This document shows, one piece after another, positions 50,241 through 59,515 of a DNA stretch of 64,000 nucleotides (positions are counted from its first letter, which is position 1; each line of letters opens with the position of its first letter). The stretch comes from CANLBN01 sp965230205 (GTDB taxonomy: Bacteria; Pseudomonadota; Gammaproteobacteria; Pseudomonadales; Cellvibrionaceae), in contig OZ245996.1 in the NCBI GenBank assembly GCA_965230205.1, positions 496,001-560,000 of the forward strand. Reading direction: 5' to 3'. The notes beneath the pieces were generated by a model, which was not told the origin of the DNA, did no database searches, and saw nothing but the letters and a program-made list of their open reading frames with translations. The position numbers and the translations under genes were made by a program.

Positions 50241-52385
50241 ATGACTGACTCAAAATACCGCGCAGGCATCTTAGGCGCCGGCTATATTTCTGAATTCCAT
50301 GCAAAAGCCATTACAAAACAAAGCAACAGCGAATTTGTAGCCGTTTGTGATTTAAACGAGCCTGCAGCTCAGCGCCTGGCCTCCAGTTACGATGGCGCAC
50401 AGGCATATAATGATCTAGATAAAATGCTACAAGAGGCCAAACTTGATGTTGTACATGTGCTCACTCAACCTGATAGCCATTTTGCATTAGCCAAAAAAGT
50501 GATTGAAGCGGGCTGCCATGCCATTATCGAAAAACCGGTCACTGTTAACTCAGAACAAGCAGAGGCACTTTCATCACTTGCCAAAGAGAATAATGTTTCG
50601 GTCGCTATTAACCATAACTTTGTATTTTCCAGACCATTCAACCAACTAAAATCTGTTGTCGACAAAGGAACACTAGGCCCCATTAAATCCATTCGCATTG
50701 TTTGGAAGAAAATACTGCCACAAATAAACTTTGGCCCATGGGACCTATGGATGTTAAGAGAGCCTGGCAACGTATTATTTGAAACAGGCTCTCACTCTAT
50801 TTCAGAGCTATTAGCAATCGTTAAAACACCCACTATTACCAGCGTTAATGCTCAACTTCCAAAAACATTACCATCAGGTTCAATATTTTATCGCCGCTGG
50901 AACATAACGGCGACAGAAGGCCCTATTACAATCCAGATTGATACCGCATTCGACCAAGGCTATGAGCAACACTTTGTTGAAGTAGAAGGCATGTTTGGCG
51001 TTGCACGTGCCGATATTGAAAATGATATATTTACTATTGACCAACCAACTGGGCGCGCATATGACTCTGAACGCTTTCATGTCAATCTGAATGCCGGCGT
51101 TGCCCGAGCCTTTCAAGCATTCCGAACCTATGGCAGCTATGCCGCTTCAAAATTTCTTTCGTCAGCTACGGGAGCACCCTACGAAACAAGCATGTTGAAT
51201 GGCATCGCCAATTGCTACAAAGAGATTAGCGGCAAATCAAATCGTCTAGAATCGAATATTGATTACGCTGTTGCGATAGCAAAAGTCGCAGAAACGATAC
51301 AAGAAAAATTACCTGCACTTACCGAAGATAAATCTAGCAACTCTGCCATTCCAACAACAGTCACAGAGCCCGAATTAGATGCCAAGGTGTTGATTGTTGG
51401 CGCTTCTGGGTTTATTGGTAAACGATTATTAAACACACTCCAAAACAAAGGTACCAAGGTTAGAGCTTTGGTACGTAACGCCTCGTCACTGGTTGGCGTC
51501 GAGATTAAAAGTAACTGCGAAGTCATGGTGGGCGACTTTCGCAATCAAAGCATTATGGAGAAGGCACTACAAGGCATTGATGTTGTTTATCAATTAGCAG
51601 TAGCTCACTCCAATAGTTTAGAAGGCTATATAAAAAGCGATGTAGAACCTACAAAGAAATTTATTGAGCAATGCAAATCTCACAATATTAAACGCTTTAT
51701 TTATACCGGCACTATTGATTCTTTATACCTCGGGCCAGGAGCAGGAAAAATTAAAGAAAGCGATGGTGTTGATAGCGAAATTAAACGCCGCAATAATTAT
51801 GCTCACAGCAAATCCATCGCAGAAGCACATTTAAATAAACTTTATCGCGATGAAAACTTCCCTGTTGTGATTATTCGACCGGCAATTGTTCTCGGTGCCG
51901 GAGGCCCCATCACTCACGTAGGTGTTGCTAACTGGTCCGGCCTAGGGCGCTGCGCATTCTGGGGGAAAGGCGAACACAATATCCCTATCGTCCTAGTCGA
52001 TGATGTTGTTGATGGTCTAATTCGCGCGATGGAAACAGAAGGTATCGAAGGCAATACCTATAATCTTTCAGCTGAATCATGCTTATCTGCCAAAGAGTAC
52101 GTTGCTGAAGTCGAAGCAGTACTCGGCAGCAAAATTACCAAAGAGTCCTCTTCTTATCTTAAACACTATTTAGGTGATATGCTCAAATGGGCAGTTAAGA
52201 TACTTGCAAGACATCCTGACTCCAAACGCATCCCCTCTACTCGCGACTGGCGTTGCAGAGAGCAGCATGCTAGCTTTGACACAACTCGTGCACAGCAGGA
52301 TTTAGGCTGGCAACCGACGAATGATCGCGAGACAATTATTGAGAAAGGGATACGAGAACCAGCTCGATTATTCTTAGACAGTTAA
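50241..52385 (+). CDS. Fusion of Gfo/Idh/MocA oxidoreductase and NAD-dependent epimerase/dehydratase
   Basis: A 714-residue two-enzyme protein. The N-terminal ~365 residues form a Gfo/Idh/MocA oxidoreductase (Rossmann GAGYISEFHAKAI at about 11-23, catalytic-region EKPVTVNS at about 94). After a short Ser/Thr linker, residues about 380-714 form an extended SDR epimerase (GASGFIGKRLL at about 383, active-site YAHSK at about 517). Both active sites look intact, suggesting consecutive oxidation-state or epimerisation steps on one nucleotide sugar. The two parts are usually separate genes; no frameshift or internal restart is evident. Confidence 0.92.
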   Translation: MTDSKYRAGILGAGYISEFHAKAITKQSNSEFVAVCDLNEPAAQRLASSYDGAQAYNDLDKMLQEAKLDVVHVLTQPDSHFALAKKVIEAGCHAIIEKPVTVNSEQAEALSSLAKENNVSVAINHNFVFSRPFNQLKSVVDKGTLGPIKSIRIVWKKILPQINFGPWDLWMLREPGNVLFETGSHSISELLAIVKTPTITSVNAQLPKTLPSGSIFYRRWNITATEGPITIQIDTAFDQGYEQHFVEVEGMFGVARADIENDIFTIDQPTGRAYDSERFHVNLNAGVARAFQAFRTYGSYAASKFLSSATGAPYETSMLNGIANCYKEISGKSNRLESNIDYAVAIAKVAETIQEKLPALTEDKSSNSAIPTTVTEPELDAKVLIVGASGFIGKRLLNTLQNKGTKVRALVRNASSLVGVEIKSNCEVMVGDFRNQSIMEKALQGIDVVYQLAVAHSNSLEGYIKSDVEPTKKFIEQCKSHNIKRFIYTGTIDSLYLGPGAGKIKESDGVDSEIKRRNNYAHSKSIAEAHLNKLYRDENFPVVIIRPAIVLGAGGPITHVGVANWSGLGRCAFWGKGEHNIPIVLVDDVVDGLIRAMETEGIEGNTYNLSAESCLSAKEYVAEVEAVLGSKITKESSSYLKHYLGDMLKWAVKILARHPDSKRIPSTRDWRCREQHASFDTTRAQQDLGWQPTNDRETIIEKGIREPARLFLDS

Positions 52386-52433
52386 ACCTGAAATACTTAC
52401 ACGTTTACAGGGCTAATTTATGGCTATGCTATT

Positions 52434-53375
52434 ATGAAACTTGCGATCACCGGTGCTAGCGGTTTTATCGGTCAACATGTAGTCTCTGAGGCACTCTCTC
52501 AGGGGCATAGTGTTATTGCAATTTCACGGCGACCAAAACAAGAACTAGCAGCCTCTCTAGCCCTATCCACCGACATTAGCGCCTTAAAAATTGCACAATG
52601 TGACTTAATGGATAAGCAAAAGCTAGCACAAGCACTCGACAATTGTGACGCGGTTATTCATCTAGCCGCCTCGCTACAAAGCCAAAACCCTTATCAAGAA
52701 ACTCTAAGTTCTACTCAAAAACTACTAGAATCAATTGATCAGTCTGATGTTAATCGACTAATTGCCATTAGCAGCATTTCAGTACTGGATTATATGACTC
52801 CAGCAGCGTTATCAGTGATCGATGAAAGTATCCCGGTATGCACTGATGATGTTAGTCTTGGAGAGTATGCGCGCATGAAACGCGACCAAGAGACTCTATA
52901 CCGTGACTGGCAAAAAAAGACAAACAAACAACTACTGACAATTAGACCTGGCATTGTTTATAGCGACGACATCTTATCCAATGCACATGCCGGATATATT
53001 AAAAAAGGTATTGGCCTTGCCGCAATGCATGAAGGCGATGTACCGTTAGTTGAAGTTAAACAACTCTCCAAACAGATTTTATCCATCTCGACAAATCATG
53101 TTGTATCTAACGAAATTTTTCATTTACTGGGAAAGCCACCAGTTTCCCAGAAAGATTATTTTCAACAGCTCAAACAACAAGGACAACTTCGCGCTTATCT
53201 ACCACTACCATGGCGCGCCTACACTTTAGTCGCCGGTATAATTCGTAACGCATTAACCTTACTTAAAAAAGAGCATAAAATCCCTGACAGCTTTCGAAAG
53301 AATAGCGTTGCTGCCAGACAAAAACCTTTTCATTTTAGCTCCGCTAAAGCGGATGACTTAATTAAACACCATTAA
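52434..53375 (+). CDS. NAD-dependent epimerase/dehydratase (extended SDR)
   Basis: A 313-residue SDR. The cofactor motif GASGFIGQHV (6-15) and the active-site YARMK (about 143-147) are present; the C-terminus is basic. It probably modifies a nucleotide sugar for the polysaccharide. It follows the fusion protein, whose second half is a distant relative, so the locus has two epimerase modules. 9 bp precede the next gene. Confidence 0.88.
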   Translation: MKLAITGASGFIGQHVVSEALSQGHSVIAISRRPKQELAASLALSTDISALKIAQCDLMDKQKLAQALDNCDAVIHLAASLQSQNPYQETLSSTQKLLESIDQSDVNRLIAISSISVLDYMTPAALSVIDESIPVCTDDVSLGEYARMKRDQETLYRDWQKKTNKQLLTIRPGIVYSDDILSNAHAGYIKKGIGLAAMHEGDVPLVEVKQLSKQILSISTNHVVSNEIFHLLGKPPVSQKDYFQQLKQQGQLRAYLPLPWRAYTLVAGIIRNALTLLKKEHKIPDSFRKNSVAARQKPFHFSSAKADDLIKHH

Positions 53376-53384
53376 GGAAATAGC

Positions 53385-54581
53385 GTGAGGCTGGCCTACT
53401 TTACAAATACTTATCCACGAGCAACCGACACTTTTATCCGCAGGGAAGTCATTGGCCTACGAGAGCGCGGGTTTGAAGTATTAACGTTCTCTGTTCGAAA
53501 AACCGGTAGTGATCATGATGTTGACAATGAAGTCATTGCTGAAAAGAGAAATACGCATTACCTGCTACCATGCTCTCCTTTGAAGCTGGTCAAAACACAT
53601 TTTAAGGCGCTCACATCCAAACCTGGAAACTACCTAAAAACTCTTGCACTCGCATACAAAACATCGAGGCCCGGAATTAAAGGGCATGCACTTCAATTGA
53701 TGTATTTTCTTGAAGCCATCTTACTTTCCCAACTAGTTGAAGAGCATCAAGTAGAACATCTACATAACCACCTAGGTGATAATAGTGGAACGGTCACACT
53801 ATTATCGGCAAAATTCTCTAATATTACTTACAGCATCAGCATTCATGGCCCACACATTTTCTTTGATGGTTTGCATTGGGCCCTAGATGCAAAAACAGCT
53901 AACTCTAAATTCATCTCATGCATTGGGCATTTTTGTAAAAGCCAGATGATGTTGTATAGCAATAAAGAAGATTGGGATAAATTTAAAATTATTCGCTGTG
54001 GCATCAACCCTGAACAATTCAGTTTCAGAGAGCCATCAGACCAGGTTAAAAAGTTAGTCTACGTTGGCCGCCTCTCTGCTGAAAAAGGTGTTCCCGTTTT
54101 ATTTGAGAGCCTGGCCCAACTCAAACAGCAAGGTTATCACTTTGAATTAACCTTGTTAGGGGATGGTGAAGACCGCCAACGGCTGGAATCTTCAGCAGAG
54201 CAGTTTCAACTCACTGATAGTGTAATATTTAAAGGTTTTGTTGATCAAAAAACCATTGCAGACACTTTAAACGCTAGTGATATATTTGTGTTGCCTAGCT
54301 TTGCAGAAGGTATACCTGTTGCGCTAATGGAAGCTATGGCTATGGGCGTTCCAGTAATTGCCACTTATGTTGGCGGCGTTACAGAATTAGTTATTGATAA
54401 AGTGACCGGGCAAGTTGTATACCCTTCTGATAAAAATGGCTTAGCCAATGCAATTGCCTATTACCTGGACAATCCTGACGCGTGCAAAACAATTGCTCAC
54501 AATGCTCGGCAAAAAGTTGTCGAAGAATTTAATATTGATGATCAAGTCGACAAACTTGCCAAGCTACTCGCAGCCAACTAA
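53385..54581 (+). CDS. Family 4 glycosyltransferase
   Basis: A 398-residue GT-B enzyme starting at GTG (MRLAYFTNTYPRATDTFIRREV). The donor-binding half carries VGRLSAEKGVPVLFESL (about 226-242) and the E-x7-E motif in FAEGIPVALMEAMAMG (about 306-321). It is similar in style to exopolysaccharide transferases that retain anomeric configuration. Donor unknown. Confidence 0.92.
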   Translation: MRLAYFTNTYPRATDTFIRREVIGLRERGFEVLTFSVRKTGSDHDVDNEVIAEKRNTHYLLPCSPLKLVKTHFKALTSKPGNYLKTLALAYKTSRPGIKGHALQLMYFLEAILLSQLVEEHQVEHLHNHLGDNSGTVTLLSAKFSNITYSISIHGPHIFFDGLHWALDAKTANSKFISCIGHFCKSQMMLYSNKEDWDKFKIIRCGINPEQFSFREPSDQVKKLVYVGRLSAEKGVPVLFESLAQLKQQGYHFELTLLGDGEDRQRLESSAEQFQLTDSVIFKGFVDQKTIADTLNASDIFVLPSFAEGIPVALMEAMAMGVPVIATYVGGVTELVIDKVTGQVVYPSDKNGLANAIAYYLDNPDACKTIAHNARQKVVEEFNIDDQVDKLAKLLAAN

Positions 54582-54599
54582 TTTAACCGATTAAAATCT

Positions 54600-55715
54600 A
54601 TGTCTCATAAAACGAATATTGCAATTATTGGCTGTGGCTTTGTTGCCGATTATTATATGGCAACTATCAGCGCTTACCCCGAACTGAATATCGTTGGCGT
54701 TTACGATAAAGACGCCAAGCGCTTAAAAGTTTTCACCGAATTTTATTCCTTAAAAAGCTACCCATCTCTGTCAGCCGTTCTTGATGATGGCGAAGTATCG
54801 CTAATACTAAATCTAACCGATCCCAGATCTCATTATTCAATCTCAAAGCAATGCCTCCAAGCAAACAAACATGTTTACAGCGAAAAGCCTTTAGCCATGT
54901 CATTTGGTGAGGCAGAGGAATTAACAGAACTAGCAAAAACGAATAATTTACAAATTTTATCCGCTCCGTGTAGCGTACTGGGGAAAGCCGCTAGAACATT
55001 GTCTCACGCCGTAAAACAAGGATTTTGTGGCCAACCTAAATTAGTCTATGCCGAACTTGATGATGGCCTAGTACACAAGATGGCTTATAAAAAGTGGATG
55101 AGTATTAGCGGTGCACCATGGCCGTATCGCGATGAGTTTGAAGTTGGGTGCACATTGGAACATGCAGGCTACTATTTAACCTGGCTAATGGAAATGTTTG
55201 GTCCAGTAAAAAGTGTTACCGCCTTTTCAGACTGCCTTATTCCTGAAAAAGTAGATCCGGAGCCACCGCTTGAACCTTCGGATACTGCCGATGTATCTTT
55301 TGGCATATTAAAATTTGAAAATGGAGTCGTCGCCCGGTTAAGCACAACCATTGTGGCCCCCCATGACCATGCAATTCGCATTTTTGGCGAAAAAGGTATT
55401 ATCAGCTTAGACGAATGCTGGAATAATGATGACAAAGTGTATTTTCGCAAGCTAATGCGCATACGCCGCAAAACATTTTTATCGCCATTCAAAAAACAAA
55501 TAAAATACCCAAGCGAAATAGTTGTTAACAAGTTAGACCGAGGCAATACTAAAATGGATTTTTTATTAGGCGTTCAAGCGATTGCCAATACAATTAACAA
55601 TAAAGAGCAATCGGTGCTATCAGTCGACTTTTGTTTACATGTGACCGAAGTTTCTCTTGCACTTCAGTATGCAGGAACCAATGGGTCAACATATATCACC
55701 AAAAGTCGCTTTTGA
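54600..55715 (+). CDS. Gfo/Idh/MocA family oxidoreductase
   Basis: A 371-residue NAD(P)-dependent sugar oxidoreductase. The Rossmann motif GCGFVADYYMATI (about 11-23) and catalytic-region EKPLAMS (about 98-104) are present. It is the last gene of the plus-strand operon, ending 5 bp from the stop of the convergent ligase gene with no terminator between. It is a paralogue in function class of the first half of the 50241 fusion. Confidence 0.9.
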   Translation: MSHKTNIAIIGCGFVADYYMATISAYPELNIVGVYDKDAKRLKVFTEFYSLKSYPSLSAVLDDGEVSLILNLTDPRSHYSISKQCLQANKHVYSEKPLAMSFGEAEELTELAKTNNLQILSAPCSVLGKAARTLSHAVKQGFCGQPKLVYAELDDGLVHKMAYKKWMSISGAPWPYRDEFEVGCTLEHAGYYLTWLMEMFGPVKSVTAFSDCLIPEKVDPEPPLEPSDTADVSFGILKFENGVVARLSTTIVAPHDHAIRIFGEKGIISLDECWNNDDKVYFRKLMRIRRKTFLSPFKKQIKYPSEIVVNKLDRGNTKMDFLLGVQAIANTINNKEQSVLSVDFCLHVTEVSLALQYAGTNGSTYITKSRF

Positions 55716-55720
55716 ATCAT

Positions 55721-57211
55721 TTAGGTCGATATCTTCGAGTAAAAAACTTTTTCCATAAATATTTTATACTCTTCTGAGACATGCTCTCTAAAATTAGAAT
55801 AAGCTCTGGCAATTGCCAATAAAACAATGACATACCATGGAATAAAGCTCACATAAGAACAAGTGCCAATAAATATCAAAGTCATAAATAAAAGTGCCAG
55901 CAACAAATCCTTATGATCAAACCCATGGACACGTTTTTTTCGAATAACATCCCTAATAATCGTTAAAAAGATCATAACATATAGAAACAACCCCACTATC
56001 CCATACTCAAGCAGCACCAACAAATACATATTGACCACATCAATAATACCCTCACCTTGACGACTTTGAGCAAGTGATGCATTGTTTAAAAAGCCATCCG
56101 AACCTAATAATGGGTTTTGTGAAACTGCATTAAGAGAATTAAGCACTAACTGATATCTATAATCAAATGTGCCTTCACTATCAATAGCAGAGAAGCCGAA
56201 TGTTGCAAAATATACAGCCAGAACCGGGATAATTACAGCGCCCGCTATTCCTAGCAAAAGCTTGATTGATTTATGAAACCTTACAAAATAAAGTACAAAA
56301 ATACCTGCAACTACCGCCAGGATACCTCCACGAGAACCAGTAAACAACAATGCAGCAACATATAATGACAACAACATTGCAGCAGGAACAAAGCGTATAA
56401 CTCGTTTTTGCCAAAAGAAAAAGCAAACAACTATGGCAAGCGAAATAAAATAAGCAAAAGCTAGTGTTTGTAGCATTGGCCCACCACTAGTACGTATAAC
56501 ACCCGAGCGCGCATAAGGAACCATTGCTATAGGGTCATAATCTAAATTCAAAGCAATAAGGAGTTCTGTATAAAAGCGCCATTGTAAGATACTTTCAAAA
56601 ATAGAAAAGAAAGATAAAAACGCCGCTGTTACCAAAAATGCAGAAAAGAGCCAGTTTAAACTTTGAGGCCTTAATAGAAAGCGGCTAATTACAAAATAGG
56701 GCACCACCACTTCAACAACCAATGAAAAAGTTGTTCTTATCGCGCCAACTAATGTAGGCAACCTTAAAGTCATTACGGCAGTGAGAACAATAAATAATAG
56801 AAAAAACAAATCACTTTGCTTAAAAATTTTTCCATTTGGGTCATCTTTAAGGATGTAAACAAGAAATAAAGGAAATAACAAACTCAAAGAAAGAAAGCGA
56901 ATAAAAGATAATTCCCAGATATAGTTAATACCCGGGAAAGGGATATTATAAGCCTCTAGTGGCAATACAGGCAGAAAGGCAACAAAATAATATAGTTTAA
57001 CTTCAGGTGATTCATTTCTTATCGCAATTGCCGCAAATGCCACAAATGCTAATAATACCCATAAATTAGTAAATACTGCGAGGGTAGTAATTGCCATCCA
57101 GACAATAGAAATTTTGGCAACAGTCTTGATGCCAAAACAAAAAGAACAAATTATAGCCCCAAAAAATACTGAGCCGATAATAATAATATAGCAAGTGAGT
57201 AAAGGTCCCAT
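55721..57211 (-). CDS. O-antigen ligase/polymerase-like membrane protein, copy 1
   Basis: A 496-residue multi-span protein (about 12 helices) with the Wzy_C/O-antigen-ligase feature FTGSRGGILAVVAGIF (about 288-303) and a large periplasmic loop containing EGTFDYRYQLVLNSL...SRQGEGIIDVVN. Such proteins polymerise or transfer polysaccharide repeat units. It is clearly homologous over its full length to the neighbour at 57273-58748. It is the last gene of the minus-strand operon. Confidence 0.85.
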   Translation of the reverse strand: MGPLLTCYIIIIGSVFFGAIICSFCFGIKTVAKISIVWMAITTLAVFTNLWVLLAFVAFAAIAIRNESPEVKLYYFVAFLPVLPLEAYNIPFPGINYIWELSFIRFLSLSLLFPLFLVYILKDDPNGKIFKQSDLFFLLFIVLTAVMTLRLPTLVGAIRTTFSLVVEVVVPYFVISRFLLRPQSLNWLFSAFLVTAAFLSFFSIFESILQWRFYTELLIALNLDYDPIAMVPYARSGVIRTSGGPMLQTLAFAYFISLAIVVCFFFWQKRVIRFVPAAMLLSLYVAALLFTGSRGGILAVVAGIFVLYFVRFHKSIKLLLGIAGAVIIPVLAVYFATFGFSAIDSEGTFDYRYQLVLNSLNAVSQNPLLGSDGFLNNASLAQSRQGEGIIDVVNMYLLVLLEYGIVGLFLYVMIFLTIIRDVIRKKRVHGFDHKDLLLALLFMTLIFIGTCSYVSFIPWYVIVLLAIARAYSNFREHVSEEYKIFMEKVFYSKIST

Positions 57212-57272
57212 AAATAATTACTCTAATATCAAGCAGCGATAATTTGAAAATCAGTTTACATGGTAATAGATC

Positions 57273-58748
57273 TCAACCAGCAACAGTTTTTAATGGGGCA
57301 CCAGAGTATTCTGGTACTTTTTCGTCAAAATTAACGTATGCTCTGGAAACCCCCCACAGTAATGTTATATACCAAGGGATATAGCTTACATCAGAACAAG
57401 TGCCAATAAACACCATTGTCATCACCAATAGAGCCACGAGCAAATCTTTATGCTCAAATCCAACGACACTCTTTTTCTTAACCACATCTCGAATAATAGT
57501 GACAAATGTCATTACATATAAAAACAAACCTACCATTCCATATTGCAGAACAACCTGAAGATAAAGATTAACCACATCGATGATTCCTTCACCTTGGCGA
57601 CTTCTCTCAAGAGAAGGATCGTTTAAAAAGTCGGCAGACCCCAATAAGAAATTTTGCGAAACTGCACTCAATGAATTAAGAATTAGTTGATAACGATATT
57701 CGTAGCTTCCTTGGCTATCAATAGCTGAAAAACCAAAAGTAATAAAATAACCAATCATGACAGGGAATATGATAGCGCCTGCCATCCCAAATAATAACTT
57801 AACCGATTTATGAAACTGCATAAAATAAATAATAAATAAACCTACACTCATGCTTAGCATGCCGCCTTTTGAGTCTGTAAATAGCAGTGCCAACAAATAC
57901 AACCCCATCAAAATACCTGCAGGGATAAACCGTATAACATTCCTCTTCCATAGAAAAAAACAGACCACAATAGCAAGGGAAATAAAGTAAGCAAATGCTA
58001 ATGGCTGCAACATAGAACCGCCACTTGCCCTAACGACACCTGAACGAGAATAAGGTATCAATGCGACCGGGCTAAATTCTAAATTTAATGCGACAAGCAC
58101 TTCAGAATACAATCGCCACTTCAAAATACTTTCAAAAATAGAAAAGAAAGATAAAAATGCTGCGCTGATTAAAAACCCACATAACAGCCAATTCAAACCT
58201 TTAGAGCTAAATAGAAACCGACTAATAACAAAATAAGGTATTCCCACATCAACTAAAGTGCTAAACATTGCTCTTAATGCAGAAATTACATTACCCATCC
58301 TCAAGCTCATTACAGCAGTTAATACAATAAAGCAAAGAAAGAAAAGGTCGCTCAGGCGAAAGAAACCACCATCACGCAAATCTCGGGATACGTAAATAAC
58401 AAATAAAGGAAAAAATAAACCTAAAACAAGGATACGAATAAAAGACAATTCCCATAAATAATTTAAACCGGGGAAAGGTATATTGTAAGCTTCCAATGGC
58501 AATACAGGCATTAAAGCTACAAAGTAAAAAACTTTTGTTTCGGGAGGCTCATCCTTTATAGCAACAGCGGCAAATATAACAACGGCTACAAGCGCCCAAA
58601 TACTGGTAAAGAATGCTAATGTAAGAACAATAGCCCAAATGACAGTAATTCTGGCAACAATTTTTCCGCCAAAAGAAAATGAACAGGCGACAGCTCCAAA
58701 AACCAGAGAACCCATAATAATTATGTACGACGCTAATAATGGTCCCAT
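57273..58748 (-). CDS. O-antigen ligase/polymerase-like membrane protein, copy 2
   Basis: A 491-residue paralogue of the next gene. It shares MGPLLASYIIIMGS, LPLEAYNIPFPGLNYLWELSFIR, FTDSKGGMLSMSVG and SRQGEGIIDVVNLYL, so the pair arose by tandem duplication. In this copy the GSRGG signature reads DSKGG, which may change activity. It starts 5 bp after the WecG-type gene. Confidence 0.85.
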   Translation of the reverse strand: MGPLLASYIIIMGSLVFGAVACSFSFGGKIVARITVIWAIVLTLAFFTSIWALVAVVIFAAVAIKDEPPETKVFYFVALMPVLPLEAYNIPFPGLNYLWELSFIRILVLGLFFPLFVIYVSRDLRDGGFFRLSDLFFLCFIVLTAVMSLRMGNVISALRAMFSTLVDVGIPYFVISRFLFSSKGLNWLLCGFLISAAFLSFFSIFESILKWRLYSEVLVALNLEFSPVALIPYSRSGVVRASGGSMLQPLAFAYFISLAIVVCFFLWKRNVIRFIPAGILMGLYLLALLFTDSKGGMLSMSVGLFIIYFMQFHKSVKLLFGMAGAIIFPVMIGYFITFGFSAIDSQGSYEYRYQLILNSLSAVSQNFLLGSADFLNDPSLERSRQGEGIIDVVNLYLQVVLQYGMVGLFLYVMTFVTIIRDVVKKKSVVGFEHKDLLVALLVMTMVFIGTCSDVSYIPWYITLLWGVSRAYVNFDEKVPEYSGAPLKTVAG

Positions 58749-58753
58749 AAGTA

Positions 58754-59491
58754 CTACAAATGCCTATAAATAACTGGAAGGGATAAAAAATTCTGCGCAT
58801 ATCGCATAACGAGCCGTCTAGGACTTTGCAACATCCGGTACGCCCACTCTAAATGCAACTTCTGAAGAAATACTGGTGCGCGACGCTCTGCTCCAACAAT
58901 AAATAATACAGAAGCCCCCACACAAAGAGCCACTCCACTAACAGAGGAAGACTCTGCTATTTTCCCCGCTAAAACTTCCTGCCGAGGAGAACCAACACTT
59001 AAGAAAATATAATCAGCATCAATAATAGTTATTGACTGTATGAGAGATTTAACTTCTTCAGGCTTATTGATAAAACCCATTGAAGGATTAATATGTTCAA
59101 TAGTTAAGCTAGGATACATAACTCTCAACTTATCAATATAGTGTTGCTCTACACCAACAATTAAAACTTTATCTTTACTAGTTAATACATCTGAGAAAAG
59201 GTATTGGGTTAAGCTACTTCCCGGCACAACCTCTTTGATCTTTTTATTCTTAAAACGTAGTAATTTATCAACAATTCGGCTATCACAGAGTGATAAAGCT
59301 GCATTCTGATAAATCGACTTTAGCTCTTCATTTGCATGATCACCTGACACCCTTGCTAGGTGATCAATATTTGGGGTAACTACATAGGAAAATGTAGAAG
59401 CAGAAGCCAGCAAACGAATTTGCTCAGCAGCTTCAACCAAATTTAAATTATCGAAAAAAACATCCTTCGACATAATTTTTTCATGTTTCAT
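58754..59491 (-). CDS. WecG/TagA/CpsF family glycosyltransferase
   Basis: A 245-residue GT26 enzyme. The motif TPNIDHLARVSG (about 39-50) with the catalytic Asp, LCDSRIVDKLLR (about 68-79) and FLSVGSPRQEVLAGKI (about 160-175) are typical. It adds a sugar to an undecaprenyl-linked acceptor at the inner membrane, an early step of repeat-unit assembly. Confidence 0.92.
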   Translation of the reverse strand: MKHEKIMSKDVFFDNLNLVEAAEQIRLLASASTFSYVVTPNIDHLARVSGDHANEELKSIYQNAALSLCDSRIVDKLLRFKNKKIKEVVPGSSLTQYLFSDVLTSKDKVLIVGVEQHYIDKLRVMYPSLTIEHINPSMGFINKPEEVKSLIQSITIIDADYIFLSVGSPRQEVLAGKIAESSSVSGVALCVGASVLFIVGAERRAPVFLQKLHLEWAYRMLQSPRRLVMRYAQNFLSLPVIYRHL

Positions 59492-59515
59492 ACATTAACC
59501 CATTAAACCTGTCGG

